The notes under the pieces: generated by a model
Told to the model about the DNA's origin: nothing
The model's database searches: none
Seen by the model: only the letters and a program-made list of their open reading frames with translations
Source of the DNA: Sesamum alatum
Lineage: Eukaryota > Streptophyta > Magnoliopsida > Lamiales > Pedaliaceae
NCBI GenBank assembly: GCA_034509735.1
Contig: JACGWO010000002.1
Span: forward strand, 24,971,636-25,035,635
Reading direction: 5' to 3'
Length of the DNA stretch: 64,000 bases
Position numbers and translations under genes: made by a program
Shown: positions 1 to 9,723 of the stretch, in pieces
Position numbering within the stretch: position 1 is the stretch's first letter
How the letters are laid out: each line of letters begins with the position of its first letter

Positions 1-1825
1 TGCAATTTTAGTGGGTTAGTTGACAAGGTGGTCGACTGACTGAAGTGACTCGTGGGAACCATCATATGGAAGCCTTGGTGGCTTGATCGGTATGACTGGA
101 ATTCCCGGTTCCGATAGTACGGGATTAGTCCTCGGACTTGAGGAATCATGGCAGTCACGTGCATATGAAGACTGTATCTTGGATCTGGCAAGAGGTGATC
201 ATTCTGTAAGATGGTCATTATAAGCCATGTCCAGTGCAGTTGGAGTATGTAGCGAGGACGGTACATTCCAAGATAGGATCTGTCCCCTGTCAGTACATGA
301 CGGTGATGCCTCCTATGCACTCTGAGATGGTTTAGACTCTGAAAGTCTATGGCCATAGCAATTGATTGAGTAGGAAAGGGTTTCCTACGTCGATCGATAG
401 AGTAAACGCATCTGGGGTATGAAGCATAGTTTCCTAGTCAAGGATGGGAACCGACGCCCAATTTCATACCCTAGACTAAGGCTGGGAGAGGTTGACAGTA
501 AGATCGTACCCATAGGAATAGGTGCCTAAATGTTCACACCAACATTCACCTAGTCTCTAGTGCCATGGACCGTTGCTAGACGACCACCCATGGTGACGGG
601 CTCCTGTTGGACACGAGCTCAAGCCTAGCTGAGGGTGAACCTAAAGGGTCACACACAAATCACCGAGGAGGTGAAGGAATTGACTTGGAGTCAATTTCAG
701 AGGATGATAAGTAATTGGATTACTTAAGGGATTGTCCATTGGATGGACGGGCCGAAATTGTATCGGGCCCTCGTTTAAACGGTAAATAGGATCTATTGAT
801 TAATATGGAAAGTTGAGATATTAGATCTTTTAATTGGATTAAAAGATCAACGGGAATTATTTAAGTGGACATTAGATTAAATTGGATTTAATTTTTGGGT
901 TCATCGTAATTGGATTATGGTAGAACCCGATCCGTTCAATTTGACCCGAGAGGTGTGTTAATTCCATTTATGGAATAGAAAGAAGTTGGACTTCTTCCCT
1001 AAATAAGCATGGCCGAAAATTGCCACCTTGGAGGGAGCAAAAATCAGTCATGTTGGATGCTAGGTGTTAGTTGACTTGTCTCTTTTGGTAAGAGACAAAT
1101 CAACTCCAATTAAGCCCTTCCCTTTTGGTATGATTTGATCATACCTTAAAAGTTGGTAGGCTTGATTGAAGAACTGATGGTGATTGATTGAGATGTATCT
1201 AGACATCCTTGGATGAACCTAGACACATTCCAATAATCACATTAATTATGTATAAATATGATATACTAACACCTATTGATGATGAATTTCATTATTCATC
1301 TTTTTCTAGGAAAAAGATGAAAATTCTCCATACACTCTCTCACTCTCTCTACTCTCAAAATCCTCTTTGTTGCTTCATTGATCTATGATCAATTGAAGGA
1401 CAAAGTAAGATCAAGAAGGAACACTAATTTGATAGTGTAATCTCTTCTTTGATTTCATCCTCTAGATCCATTTTTTTCTAGCAAGAAAAACGAGATCTCT
1501 CCAAGTGTGGTGTGGACTACGTCAGAGGGTCTCTACGTTGGGATCTCGCATGGACGAACGTCGGGAGGAATCAATGCGTGTAGCCGATCAAAATACAAAA
1601 TCGAGAAAGGTATTCCGATTTATATTTATGCTCTCGGTTTCTTCTTTATTCTATAGCCACGAACGCTTATTTATTTTATATATGTTTATATTTTTAGTTT
1701 TTACACCGATAGCCCAGGAACGTTCAAGGGAACACCCCTTGAACGCGATTTAAATTCTTTTATTCCGCAAGCTTTTATCTCCATCGCGCTTCCGCCGCGT
1801 TCCCGGGCCGATCCACTTTCCTTCA
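1..1825 (+). repeat. 5' LTR of Copia element A (left end outside window)
   Basis: This is the left LTR of element A. Its first base aligns with position 7913 of the matching 3' LTR, so about 371 bp of the LTR lie outside the window. It ends ...CCTTCA at 1825, followed two bases later by a primer-binding site, which fixes it as a 5' LTR on the plus strand. It carries a TATA box at 1251-1258 and, in U3, several short hairpins with three-base centres (for example 370-388 and 678-696). An 82-codon frame at 1505-1753 lies in the R/U5 part and I do not regard it as a gene. The copy differs from the 3' LTR at scattered positions (3 of the first 60 bases compared), so the insertion is not very recent. 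Confidence 0.93.
1251..1259 (+). promoter_or_regulatory. TATA box of element A LTR
   Basis: The motif TATAAATAT lies after the conserved U3 segment and upstream of the pyrimidine-rich CTCTCTC tract. This is the expected place for the Pol II core promoter of a Copia LTR. The related LTRs carry TA-rich versions at the same place (about 9163 and 13565). The transcription start is inferred, not visible. Confidence 0.6.
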
Positions 1826-2101
1826 AGTGGTATCAGATCCCCGATCGGTGTATGTGCCTATGGATTACATGTTTTACGTGTTCAAGCATGTTCAACGTGT
1901 TTAGATCGGCTTTGAAAGCATGTATTTATTGCTTTTAATTTTCATAATTATTTGTTGAAATTTGCATGTTTAATATAATCATGGATATTTGGGTGATTTT
2001 AGAAAATTGGATTTTCTGAAATCTTGGTTTTTGTTTCAGTTTTTTATGTGCAGAACAAAAAAAAAAAAAAAAATTACAGAAGCAGCAGCAGGCTGTACAA
2101 C
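1826..2101 (+). other. Truncated untranslated leader of element A
   Basis: This non-coding leader follows the PBS. It is AT-rich and contains a run of 17 A at 2057-2073. It ends in a short GC-richer stretch with CAGCAGCAG just before the family-B LTR begins. The related elements C and D have leaders of about 1.75-1.85 kb, so most of A's leader has been lost or displaced. Confidence 0.7.
1828..1840 (+). other. Primer-binding site of element A
   Basis: TGGTATCAGATCC starts two bases after the 5' LTR end. It matches the 3' end of plant initiator-methionine tRNA in complement, the usual Copia primer, with a mismatch near its end. The spacing and sequence set the element polarity as plus. Confidence 0.85.
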
Positions 2102-2683
2102 TCGATTTATAACCTATTATACAACTCGATGTAAATGTTATATTATTATGTGATGAATAAAATGAGTATTTATCACTTCTGGTGCTTACTTTGTTGCGCT
2201 CATTTCACATTTGTTAAAACGATGTTTAACTTATATCACAACAAAGCCCACAGACCATGGATAACAACTCGTGCAGTTGGGCCACGCATTGGATGGTGGT
2301 CATGAAACCAACTGATTAAGAGTTGGGTCTGAAACGTTCCAAGTCGAGGACCTCGAGACAGGGCATCGAGAGTCCTATTGAGACTTGCATCAAGAGTTGT
2401 GTTCATTGGATGAGTGCTGTGTTTCATTGGCGACAGGCGTGGGACGCCTACACGATCTTGATGGGTTGGTCGACTGGGGTCGAGCCGACTGGACTGACTC
2501 GCGGGGATCATCATATGGAAGCCTTGGAGGCTTGCTCGGTATGATTGGTTTTCCCCAGTTCCGATAGTACGGGAGTAATCCTCAGACTTTAGGAATCATG
2601 GCAGTCGCGTGCACATGATGGTTGTATCTTGGATCTGGCGAGAGGTAATCATTCTGTAAGATGATTATCATAAGCTTTGTCCA

Positions 2684-3007
2684 GTGCAGTCGAAATGTGT
2701 AGCGAGGACGGTGGATTCCAAGAAGAGGATCCGTCCCCTATCAGTATGTGATAGAGGTATCTCCTATGCACTCGGAGACACGTTCATGCTGTTTGAAGCT
2801 ATGGCCACAGTGGTTGGTCGAACAGGGAATGGTGTCCTGTGTCGACGCAATGAAGCATGCGTGGTCTCGAGTATTAAGCATAGATGCCTAGTCAAGGATG
2901 GGAACCGACGCCCAATTCCATACCCTAGACTAAGGCCAGGAGACGGTAGACGGAAGGATCGTACCCATACGGAATCGGCGCCTAAATGTTCACGTCAATT
3001 CACCTAA
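2684..3007 (+). other. 107-codon open frame in family-B LTR (copy 1)
   Basis: An uninterrupted frame of 107 codons starts MQSKCVARTVDSKKRIRP and ends SAPKCSRQFT. The same start, stop and length occur in all five family-B LTRs in the window (2684, 12546, 25397-25720 minus, 33249-33572 minus, 45904-46227 minus), with only substitutions between them. I recognise no domain, signal peptide or membrane segment. It lies in U3, upstream of the TATA box, so it could only be transcribed as the 3' end of element RNA or from an outside promoter. The family A LTR does not keep the frame. It may be a chance frame in young copies. Confidence 0.3.
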
Positions 3008-3997
3008 TCTCTAGTGCCATGGACCGTAATTGGATTACTTAAGGGAAAGTCCATTGGATAAATAAGTAATTGGATTACTTAAGGGAAAGTTCATTGGATG
3101 GACGGGCTGATATTGTATCGGCCTTTCATTTAATAGGTAAATTGAATTTTCGATTAAATATGGAAAGTTGAGACGTTGAGACGTTGGATCTTTTAATTAG
3201 ATTAAAAGATCAACGATAAGAATTTAAATGGACAATAAATTGGATTTAATGTTGGGTTCGTCATAATTGGATTACGATAAAACCCGGTCTGTTAAATTTA
3301 CTCGAGAGGAGAAATAATTCCTAATTTGGAATAGGCAAAGTTAGACTTCTTCCCTTATTCAAACATGGCCGACATGCTCCCTTGGAGAAAGCAAAATCAT
3401 CCATGTTTCATGCTAGGTGGTATGTTGACTTATCTCTTTTGGAAAGAGACAAATCAACTCCAATCAAGCTCTTCCCTTTTGGTATGATTTGATCATACCA
3501 TAAATTTTGGTAGGCTTGATTGAAGAATTGATGGTGATTGATTGGAATGAATCTAGACATCCTTGGATGAACCTAGATACATTCCAATAATCACATTAAT
3601 TATGTATATGTATGAGAATATACAACACCAAGCATAAGTGATTCATTACTCATCTTTTTCTAGGAAAAAGAGAAGACAAAAATCCCTCTCCTGTCTCTCA
3701 ACGCTCGGCCCTCTCTCCCTCTCCCACACTTGTGTTCTTCACTTGATTTTGAATCAAGAAGAAGAACAAAGTGAGTTTAAGAGAACACTAATTCATAGTG
3801 TTCTTCTCTTAAACCGATTCCTTCTTAAACCTGTTCTTTTCTAGCAAGAAGAACGTGTGTTTCTTCCGGTGTGGTATGGATCACCTTTGGAGAATCCATA
3901 CGTTTGGATTTCGTGAGCATTCCGGAGAAGGAACAACTCATGTAGCCGGGAGCATACGCTAAACAATCAAAGGTAACGGTTTATTACGCTTTGATTG

Positions 3998-4021
3998 ATA
4001 TATATATATATATATATATAT
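3998..4021. repeat. (TA)n microsatellite
   Basis: A run of alternating T and A of about 24 bases sits in the R/U5 part of the truncated family-B LTR. The other family-B copies have much shorter TA tracts at this point, so it is a local expansion. Confidence 0.9.
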
Positions 4022-4339
4022 TTAGCTATGCCCTATGTGTTTAATATTCATTTTCAGTATTTACACATCCTACATCGAACGCCCAGTTGAGCACCCAAGG
4101 GCACAACCCTTGGGATTCGTTTATTTTAATTAGATTTAAATTTACGCATTTTTCTCGCTTTCTCGCTTCCGCTCGCGCTCTCGGGCGGATCCGTTTGCCC
4201 TTCAGGACCAAGTCTTAACTTGATCATAATATTGTTATAATCTACTGAATGTTTTCTATTTAACTGTTGATGTGTAAGAATCCACTAACCCTTATACTTG
4301 AGACTAATAAGACTATGGAACGTATTACCACGCCTGGCT

Positions 4340-5132
4340 GTGAAATCTTAAGATGGTCTTAGATTTCAAAGAACCAGACTTATATTCTGGGTAAGGTTTT
4401 TCCTCAGACCTCGCCGGAAGATTCATCGCCCAAAGAACGTTTGACGTTCAAGAAAAGGCTTGATGACAACTGGAAGGTCTTCAGCATCATACTGGCATCC
4501 ATTGATAATGAGATGCAAAAGCAGTATGATAGGCTGGAGGATGTTGGCTCAATGATGTTTCGATTGTAGCAGGTCTGTGCGGTCCCAGACCGGCATGTTA
4601 GATATGCTGCATGAAGGCATTCTTCGGAGCGAAGACGATAGAAGGATCGTCGGTACAAGAGCATGGAGTGATGTTGCTATCCCTTGTGGAAAAACTCAAA
4701 GACCTCCAAGCTGATCTCGAAAGAGAGATGTACATCAACGTGATCCTTCAGTCTCTTCTCCCCTCACTTGAACCATTTATAGTCAACTACAACATGAATG
4801 GGCTTGAGAAAGACCTTCATGAGTTGATAAAAATGTTGGTCCAGTGCAAGGCAACGATTGAAAAATCTGTCGCCGACGGTACTACTGAGGAGGCTTCAAC
4901 CTCTGAAGCGAAAGGCAAGGGTGCCGGACGCAGGATGAGGAAGAAGGCTCAAACAACATCAGTCGCTGCCAGCACTTTGGGTGCTCCTATTACACCGTTG
5001 GGAGGGGTTAAAGGAAAGAGAAAAATGGTTCCGCAGTCAGAGCTTCCGAATGATGTTTGCATTAACTGTGAGAAAAGGGACATTGAAAGACGGAGTTTCC
5101 TAAAGCCCCTCTCCAATGAAGGTGACATTTGA
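4340..5132 (+). pseudogene. gag: Element A gag remnant
   Basis: Gag is the capsid/nucleocapsid protein that packages element RNA in cytoplasmic particles. The remnant aligns with the gag of elements C and D. The first part (4340-4610) is recognisable only across frames and contains a stop near 4567. The 173-codon frame at 4611-5132 includes the conserved stretch VKMLSLVEKLEDL in the form VMLLSLVEKLKDL, and FIVNYNMNGLEK. The basic linker (GKGAGRRMRKK) precedes a ruined zinc knuckle: only the first two cysteines (CINC) of CX2CX4HX4C remain. It could not give a functional nucleocapsid. Confidence 0.85.
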
Positions 5133-5530
5133 ATTGAGTATCAACATGATCACTGTTCTGTTCTTTGGTATTGGATACTAGTCGATCATAACCTGTGAAT
5201 GGTTCACAAGTGATGATAAGGAATAGAAAGCTAAGACAGACGATCCTAAGGTCTAGCAACAGCGAAACTGTTGCTGCAAAGACTAAGGACTAGTTAGGCT
5301 TAGTAGTGATCATGTTAAGATTGTGTCTGCAGGAATTATGTTACCTAGCATGATCAAAATATGTTCCATTTATTGTTGGACAAGTTTGGATACAATAATT
5401 TGATCAATAAAATTACTTTTATTTGACAAAGAATGGCGATTCTTATCTGCTAGGTTTGGTACATAAACACTTGACACTGTCCCATAATTGGATTATGAGT
5501 ACTTAAAATAAATGACTAAAAATGGATATA
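5133..5530 (+). pseudogene. Element A protease remnant
   Basis: This stretch aligns across shifting frames with the region of elements C and D that encodes the retropepsin-type aspartic protease. Traces of the segment before the catalytic Asp-Thr-Gly are seen around 5135-5180. The downstream SSHVRIVLNDCFYVPSMIKN segment is recognisable around 5300-5365. No intact active-site motif remains and stops are frequent. Confidence 0.65.
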
Positions 5531-5554
5531 ATCAAGATGAACTTACGTATTTGG

Positions 5555-6370
5555 CATCCATGGCTAGGTTAGTTTCCTTTAGTTAAGGATGAGGAAGTTG
5601 GAAGATCCAAAGAGTCTAGCTTGCAAATCTTCTCTGAAGAGGAAAAGACTAAAGAGCCATTTTGTAAGACAAAGTGGACTTGCCGATAGTCTATTGGATT
5701 AGATCCAAAAAGACTTCTGTGGATTACTTAATACATAGGACAAGAAGAGGGTTCACAAGTCTAAGAACCTTTCGTAGGTTCGGGGAATTAGACTTGGAGT
5801 GGTGAACCAAACTGGTCTCCTTTCAATTAGATCGAGAGAGTGTGTATTTAGTGGGAGCGTCTCAACCCTATTGGATTGGATCCAAAAAGGATATCCGAAA
5901 GGTTACTGAATACACAAGACTAAAAGAGGATTCACAAGTCTAAGAACCTTTGGTAGGTTCGGGGTATTAGACTTGGAGTGGTGAATCAAATTGGTTACCT
6001 TTTGATTAGATCGAGAGGATGTGTATTCAGTGGGAGTTCTCGAATATCCAAATGAGAATGGAATTCTCAATTAGTGAAATTTTTCTTGAAGCGGCCATGG
6101 TTGAATGGTCTCTGATAAGGGAGAAAACGAACCCTGTTGGACTTGGTTCGTTGGGTATTTCACTGAAGTTACCTTAGCCCATCTAGACATGAACTTGAAA
6201 GTTGCTAGGTTGAGAAACATGCACTTTGTTAAAGTCATGATCTAGTTACCATATTGGATATGGTTTGGAAAACCTGTATCCTACAAAATTCTTTAGTATA
6301 TGGGATGGTCCTGCATACGTCAAGGGACTAGTAGGAAGACAGACTAGACCCAGTGTCTGATTTGTGCAGG
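5555..6370 (+). pseudogene. Element A integrase remnant with internal duplication
   Basis: Integrase inserts element cDNA into the host genome. The remnant starts at a degraded HHCC zinc region (WHPWLG for the usual WHARLG) near 5555. It runs through the catalytic core, where FGRF and DLEW near 5960 match FGRFKEYRLEVE, and LDREDVYS near 6010 matches the RSDRGGEYLS motif. It ends around 6370 in the VWGCPAYVKRLVG segment (DGPAYVKGLVG here). Many in-frame stops are present. A stretch of about 177 bp in the core is duplicated in tandem (5692-5868 and 5869-6040), with only the second copy continuing into the rest of the domain. Confidence 0.8.
5692..6040 (+). repeat. Tandem duplication of ~177 bp inside element A integrase
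   Basis: Two adjacent copies both run from TTGGATT[A/G]GATCCAAAAAG through AGGTTCGGGG and TTAGACTTGGAGTGGTGAA to GTGTGTATT[T/C]AGTGGGAG. They start at 5694 and 5871, giving a period of 177. The copies differ at several bases and a short indel, so the duplication is old. It lies within the integrase core coding remnant and is absent from elements C and D. Confidence 0.85.
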
Positions 6371-6429
6371 TCTAGTGCAAAATAAATGCAAACATCAGGT
6401 TATTTTCGACTAACTATATTTCAGTGCTC

Positions 6430-7440
6430 CCAGGGACGACCAGAATACCTTAGATACCAGATGAGTACAGGTTTATGGGTCCGACAGGTCTATTGGAGCA
6501 TGATCCAAATGACATATGGAGAAGCGATGTTGGACATCGGGATTGGATCAATGGCTTGTCACCATGGGATCTGTCTTGAAATTCAAAATGGGTTTGAGAT
6601 TTCATGTAACTGGAATATTCGTTTTGACGAAGCCATACGATGTATGACTCGGTCAATAACGAGCATTGGTGTCAGTGGGAGTGTGGTAGTCTTCCAAGTG
6701 TTAAGTGTGTAACGTCTTATTCATTTGGAATGAAATTAAGATGTTAAGAAACACTAGAAACACGAGCATTGTTTACGCAATTCTCCATGAATAGGGCCCA
6801 GTTGTCCAAAACTTAGTCACCATTCACTAATGAGGAAGTTTAGATGTTTTACATCCCCTACGTCATTACCGTACACAGCATGGGTATGTTGTTCGGTGCA
6901 CGGGGCTGATGTTGTTTATGCATCGTACATAACAACAGATATTGGGTGTGTACCGACGAGGCAATAGACAACAGTTGAGAGCAATCTTTAAGACCTGAAT
7001 AAGGATTAGAGAAGTGTTCTCGATGCACGATTTATGGAGAGTTGATTGTAGAAGGCTATAGCGGTACTAGCTTCTAGAATCATGTGAATAATATTTAGTC
7101 TCAATACCTATGTATGTTCGGACTTAATGGTGAGTGTGGTAGCTTGGAAAGGTTCCAAGCAGGATACCACGACATTTCATCATGAAGGTCGAATATATGC
7201 CAGCTTTGGAAGTTGTTTCTGGAAAGTGGTTTGGATGAAAATAGCACCCATTGGATGGATTTATTGTCTAGCACGGCCGAGCTAGTAGTTGCCTTGAGGT
7301 TGACAACTAGGCTATGGCTAAAGCCTTTTGGGCCTGACTCTCATCACAAGATCCATGTAAAATTCTTAGACAGCCACCATCGGCAGGTAGTGATGGTAGG
7401 AAGACACGAGATACGGTTGGACTGTATTTCCTAGGCAAAA
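6430..7440 (+). pseudogene. Element A reverse transcriptase / RNase H remnant
   Basis: The segment before the RT (frames like DRYGFMGPTG, then DWINGLSP for DKWLEAM) is followed near 6600 directly by SWNIRFDEAIR, which in C and D lies well inside the RT. The fingers and most of the palm are therefore deleted. The RNase H part is still traceable: VAWKGSKQ near 7145 and a stop-interrupted DNNGAIALAKEPRSHH around 7300. A catalytic YVDD motif is not found. The remnant ends shortly before the polypurine tract. Confidence 0.8.
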
Positions 7441-7527
7441 AAATAAAGTAGACCTGTGAGACTGAGCCAGTATCGTAGATTACTCATTCTGAGAAGGTTC
7501 TGAGTTACATGGGTAATTGGCTTTAAG

Positions 7528-7541
7528 GTCAAGTGGGAGAT
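7528..7541 (+). other. Polypurine tract of element A
   Basis: GTCAAGTGGGAGAT directly precedes the TGTTAGAATAGG start of the 3' LTR. It primes plus-strand DNA synthesis in LTR retrotransposons. Elements C and D have the same sequence in reverse complement at 26335-26349 and 46810-46824. Confidence 0.85.
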
Positions 7542-9723
7542 TGTTAGAATAGGTGACCAGAAAGCCAATTGGATTGGCGATTTTGGGAACTATTCGTCAA
7601 TCTTTATTAATACAATATTATCCTGATGAATAGAGTAAGTATTCATTACTGGCACTGTGTTTGTTGTGCTTACTACTAACGTTGAACGGCGTTTCAACGT
7701 CACAACAAATGCCCACAGACCAATTGGATAACCTATGTAGTTGGGCTGCGCATTGGATGGCAGCTATGAAACCAACTTCTGAGGGTTGGTCTGAAACATT
7801 CCAAGTTGAGGATCTCAAGACTGGGTATCGAGTGTCCTATTGAGACTTGCACTAAGTATTGCATTCACTGGGTGAGTGCCGAGTTTCATCGGCAACAGAC
7901 GAAGCTCGTCTATGCAATTTTAGTGGGTTAGTTGACAAGGTGGTCGACTGAATGAAGTGACTCGCGGGAATCATCATATGGAAGCCTTGGAGGCTTGGTC
8001 GGTATGACTGGAATTCCCGGTTCTGATAGTACGGGATTAGTCCTCGGACTTGAGGAATCACGGCAGTCACGTGCATATGAAGACTGTATCTTGGATTGGC
8101 GAGAGGTGATCATTCTGTAAGATGGTCATTATAAGTCTTGTCCAGTGCAGTTGGAGTATGTAGCAAGGACGGTGCATTCCAAGATAGGATCTGTCCCCTG
8201 TCTGTACATGACGGTGATGTCTTCTATGCACTCTGAGATGGTTTAGACTCTGAAAGTCTATGGCCATAGCAATTGATTGAGTAGGAAAGGGTTTCCTACG
8301 TCGATCGATAGAGTAAATGCATCTCGGGTATGAAGCATAGTTGCCTAGTCAAGGATGGGAACCGACGCCCAATTTCATACCCTAGACTAAGGTCAGGAAA
8401 CGGTCGACAGTAGGACCGTACCCGTACGGAATCAGTGCCTAAATGTTCACGCCAACATTCACCTAGTCTCTAGTGCCATGGACCGTTGCTAGACGGCCAC
8501 CCATGGTGACGGGCTCCTGTTGGACACGAGCTCAAGCCTAGCTGAGGGTGAACCTAAAGGGTCACACACAAATCATCGAGGAGGTGAAGGAATTGACTTG
8601 GAGTCAATTTCAGAGGATGATAAGTAATTGGATTACTTAAGGGATTGTCCATTGGATGGACGGGCCGATATTGTATCGGGCCCTCGTTTAATCGGTAAAT
8701 AGGATTTATTGATTAATATGGAAAGTTGAGATATTGGATCTTTTTATTGGATTAAAAGATCAACGGGAATTATTTAAGTGGACATGAAATTCAATTAGAT
8801 TTTATTTTTGGGTTCGTCGTAATTGGATTATGGTAGAACCCGGTCCGTTAAATTTTGACACGAGAGGTGTGTTAATTTCATTTATGGAATAGGAGAAGTT
8901 GGACTTCTTCCCTAAATAAGCATGGCCGAAAATTGCCACCTTGGAGGGAGCAAAAATCAGCCATGTTGGATGCTAGGTGTTAGTTGACTTGTCACTTTTG
9001 GTAAGAGACAAATCAACTCCAATCAAGCCCTTCCCTTTTGGTATGATTTGATCATACCTTAAAAGTTGGTAGGCTTGATTGAAGAATTGATGGTGATTGA
9101 TTGGGATGTATCTAGACATCCTTGGATGAACCTAGACACACTCCAATAATCACATTATTATGTATATATATGATATAATAACACCTATTGATGATGAATT
9201 TCATTATTCATCTTTTTCTAGGAAAGAGATGAAAACTCTCCATACACTCTCTCACTCTCTCTACTCTCAAAATCCTCTTTGTTGCTTCATTGATATATGA
9301 TCAATTGAAGGACAAAGTAAGATCAAGAAGGAACACTAATTTGATAGTGTAATCTCTTCTTTGATTTCATCCTCTAGATCCATTTTTTCTAGCAAGAAAA
9401 ATGAGATCTCTCCCGATGTGGTGTGGACTACGTTAGAGGGTCTCTACGTTGGGACCTCGCGTGGACGAACATCGGGAGGAATCAATGAGTGTAGCCGATC
9501 AAAATACAAAATCGAGAAAGGTATTCCGATTTATATTTATGCTCTCGGTTTCTTCTTTATTCTATAGCCACAAACGCTTATTTATTTTATATATTTCTAT
9601 ATTCTTCGTATACACTGATAGCCCGGGAACGTTCAAGGGAACACCCCTTGAACGCAATTTAAATTCTTTTATTCTGCAAGTTTTTATCTCCACCACGCTT
9701 CCACCGCGTTCCCGGCCCGATCC
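7542..9723 (+). repeat. 3' LTR of element A, last 11 bp missing
   Basis: The LTR begins TGTTAGAATAGGTGACC after the polypurine tract and matches 1-1825 over their shared length. It stops at CCGATCC; the final ACTTTCCTTCA present in the 5' LTR is absent and satellite DNA (about monomer position 9) follows at once. U3 hairpins are at 7564-7578 (arm gccaat, centre TGG), 7865-7875 (tcac, TGG) and 8281-8299 (gtaggaaa, GGG). A TA-rich box is near 9163-9175. Short frames within it (9361-9567, 9449-9745) are not credible genes. Confidence 0.92.

Larger units (their letters stand above)
2102..4204 (+). repeat. Truncated family-B LTR lodged in element A leader
   Basis: This segment is homologous to the complete family-B LTR at 11929-14163 from the CGATTT[A/G]TAACC motif near its left end through the terminal CCTTCA at 4204. 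The first 36 or so bases (the TGTTAGAATAGGTGACC end) are missing, so no target duplication can be recognised. No PBS follows the right end; the sequence runs straight into decayed element A gag. It is best read as a damaged solo LTR inserted into A, or as the product of recombination between related elements. It holds a (TA)n microsatellite at 3998-4021 and one copy of the 107-codon frame (2684-3007) shared by all family-B LTRs. Confidence 0.8.

Noticed and set aside
1505..1753. 82-codon frame with hydrophobic stretch in the element A LTR
   Set aside because: It overlaps LTR R/U5. The 3' LTR copy (9449-9745) has a different C-terminal half because it runs into satellite. No evidence of selection.
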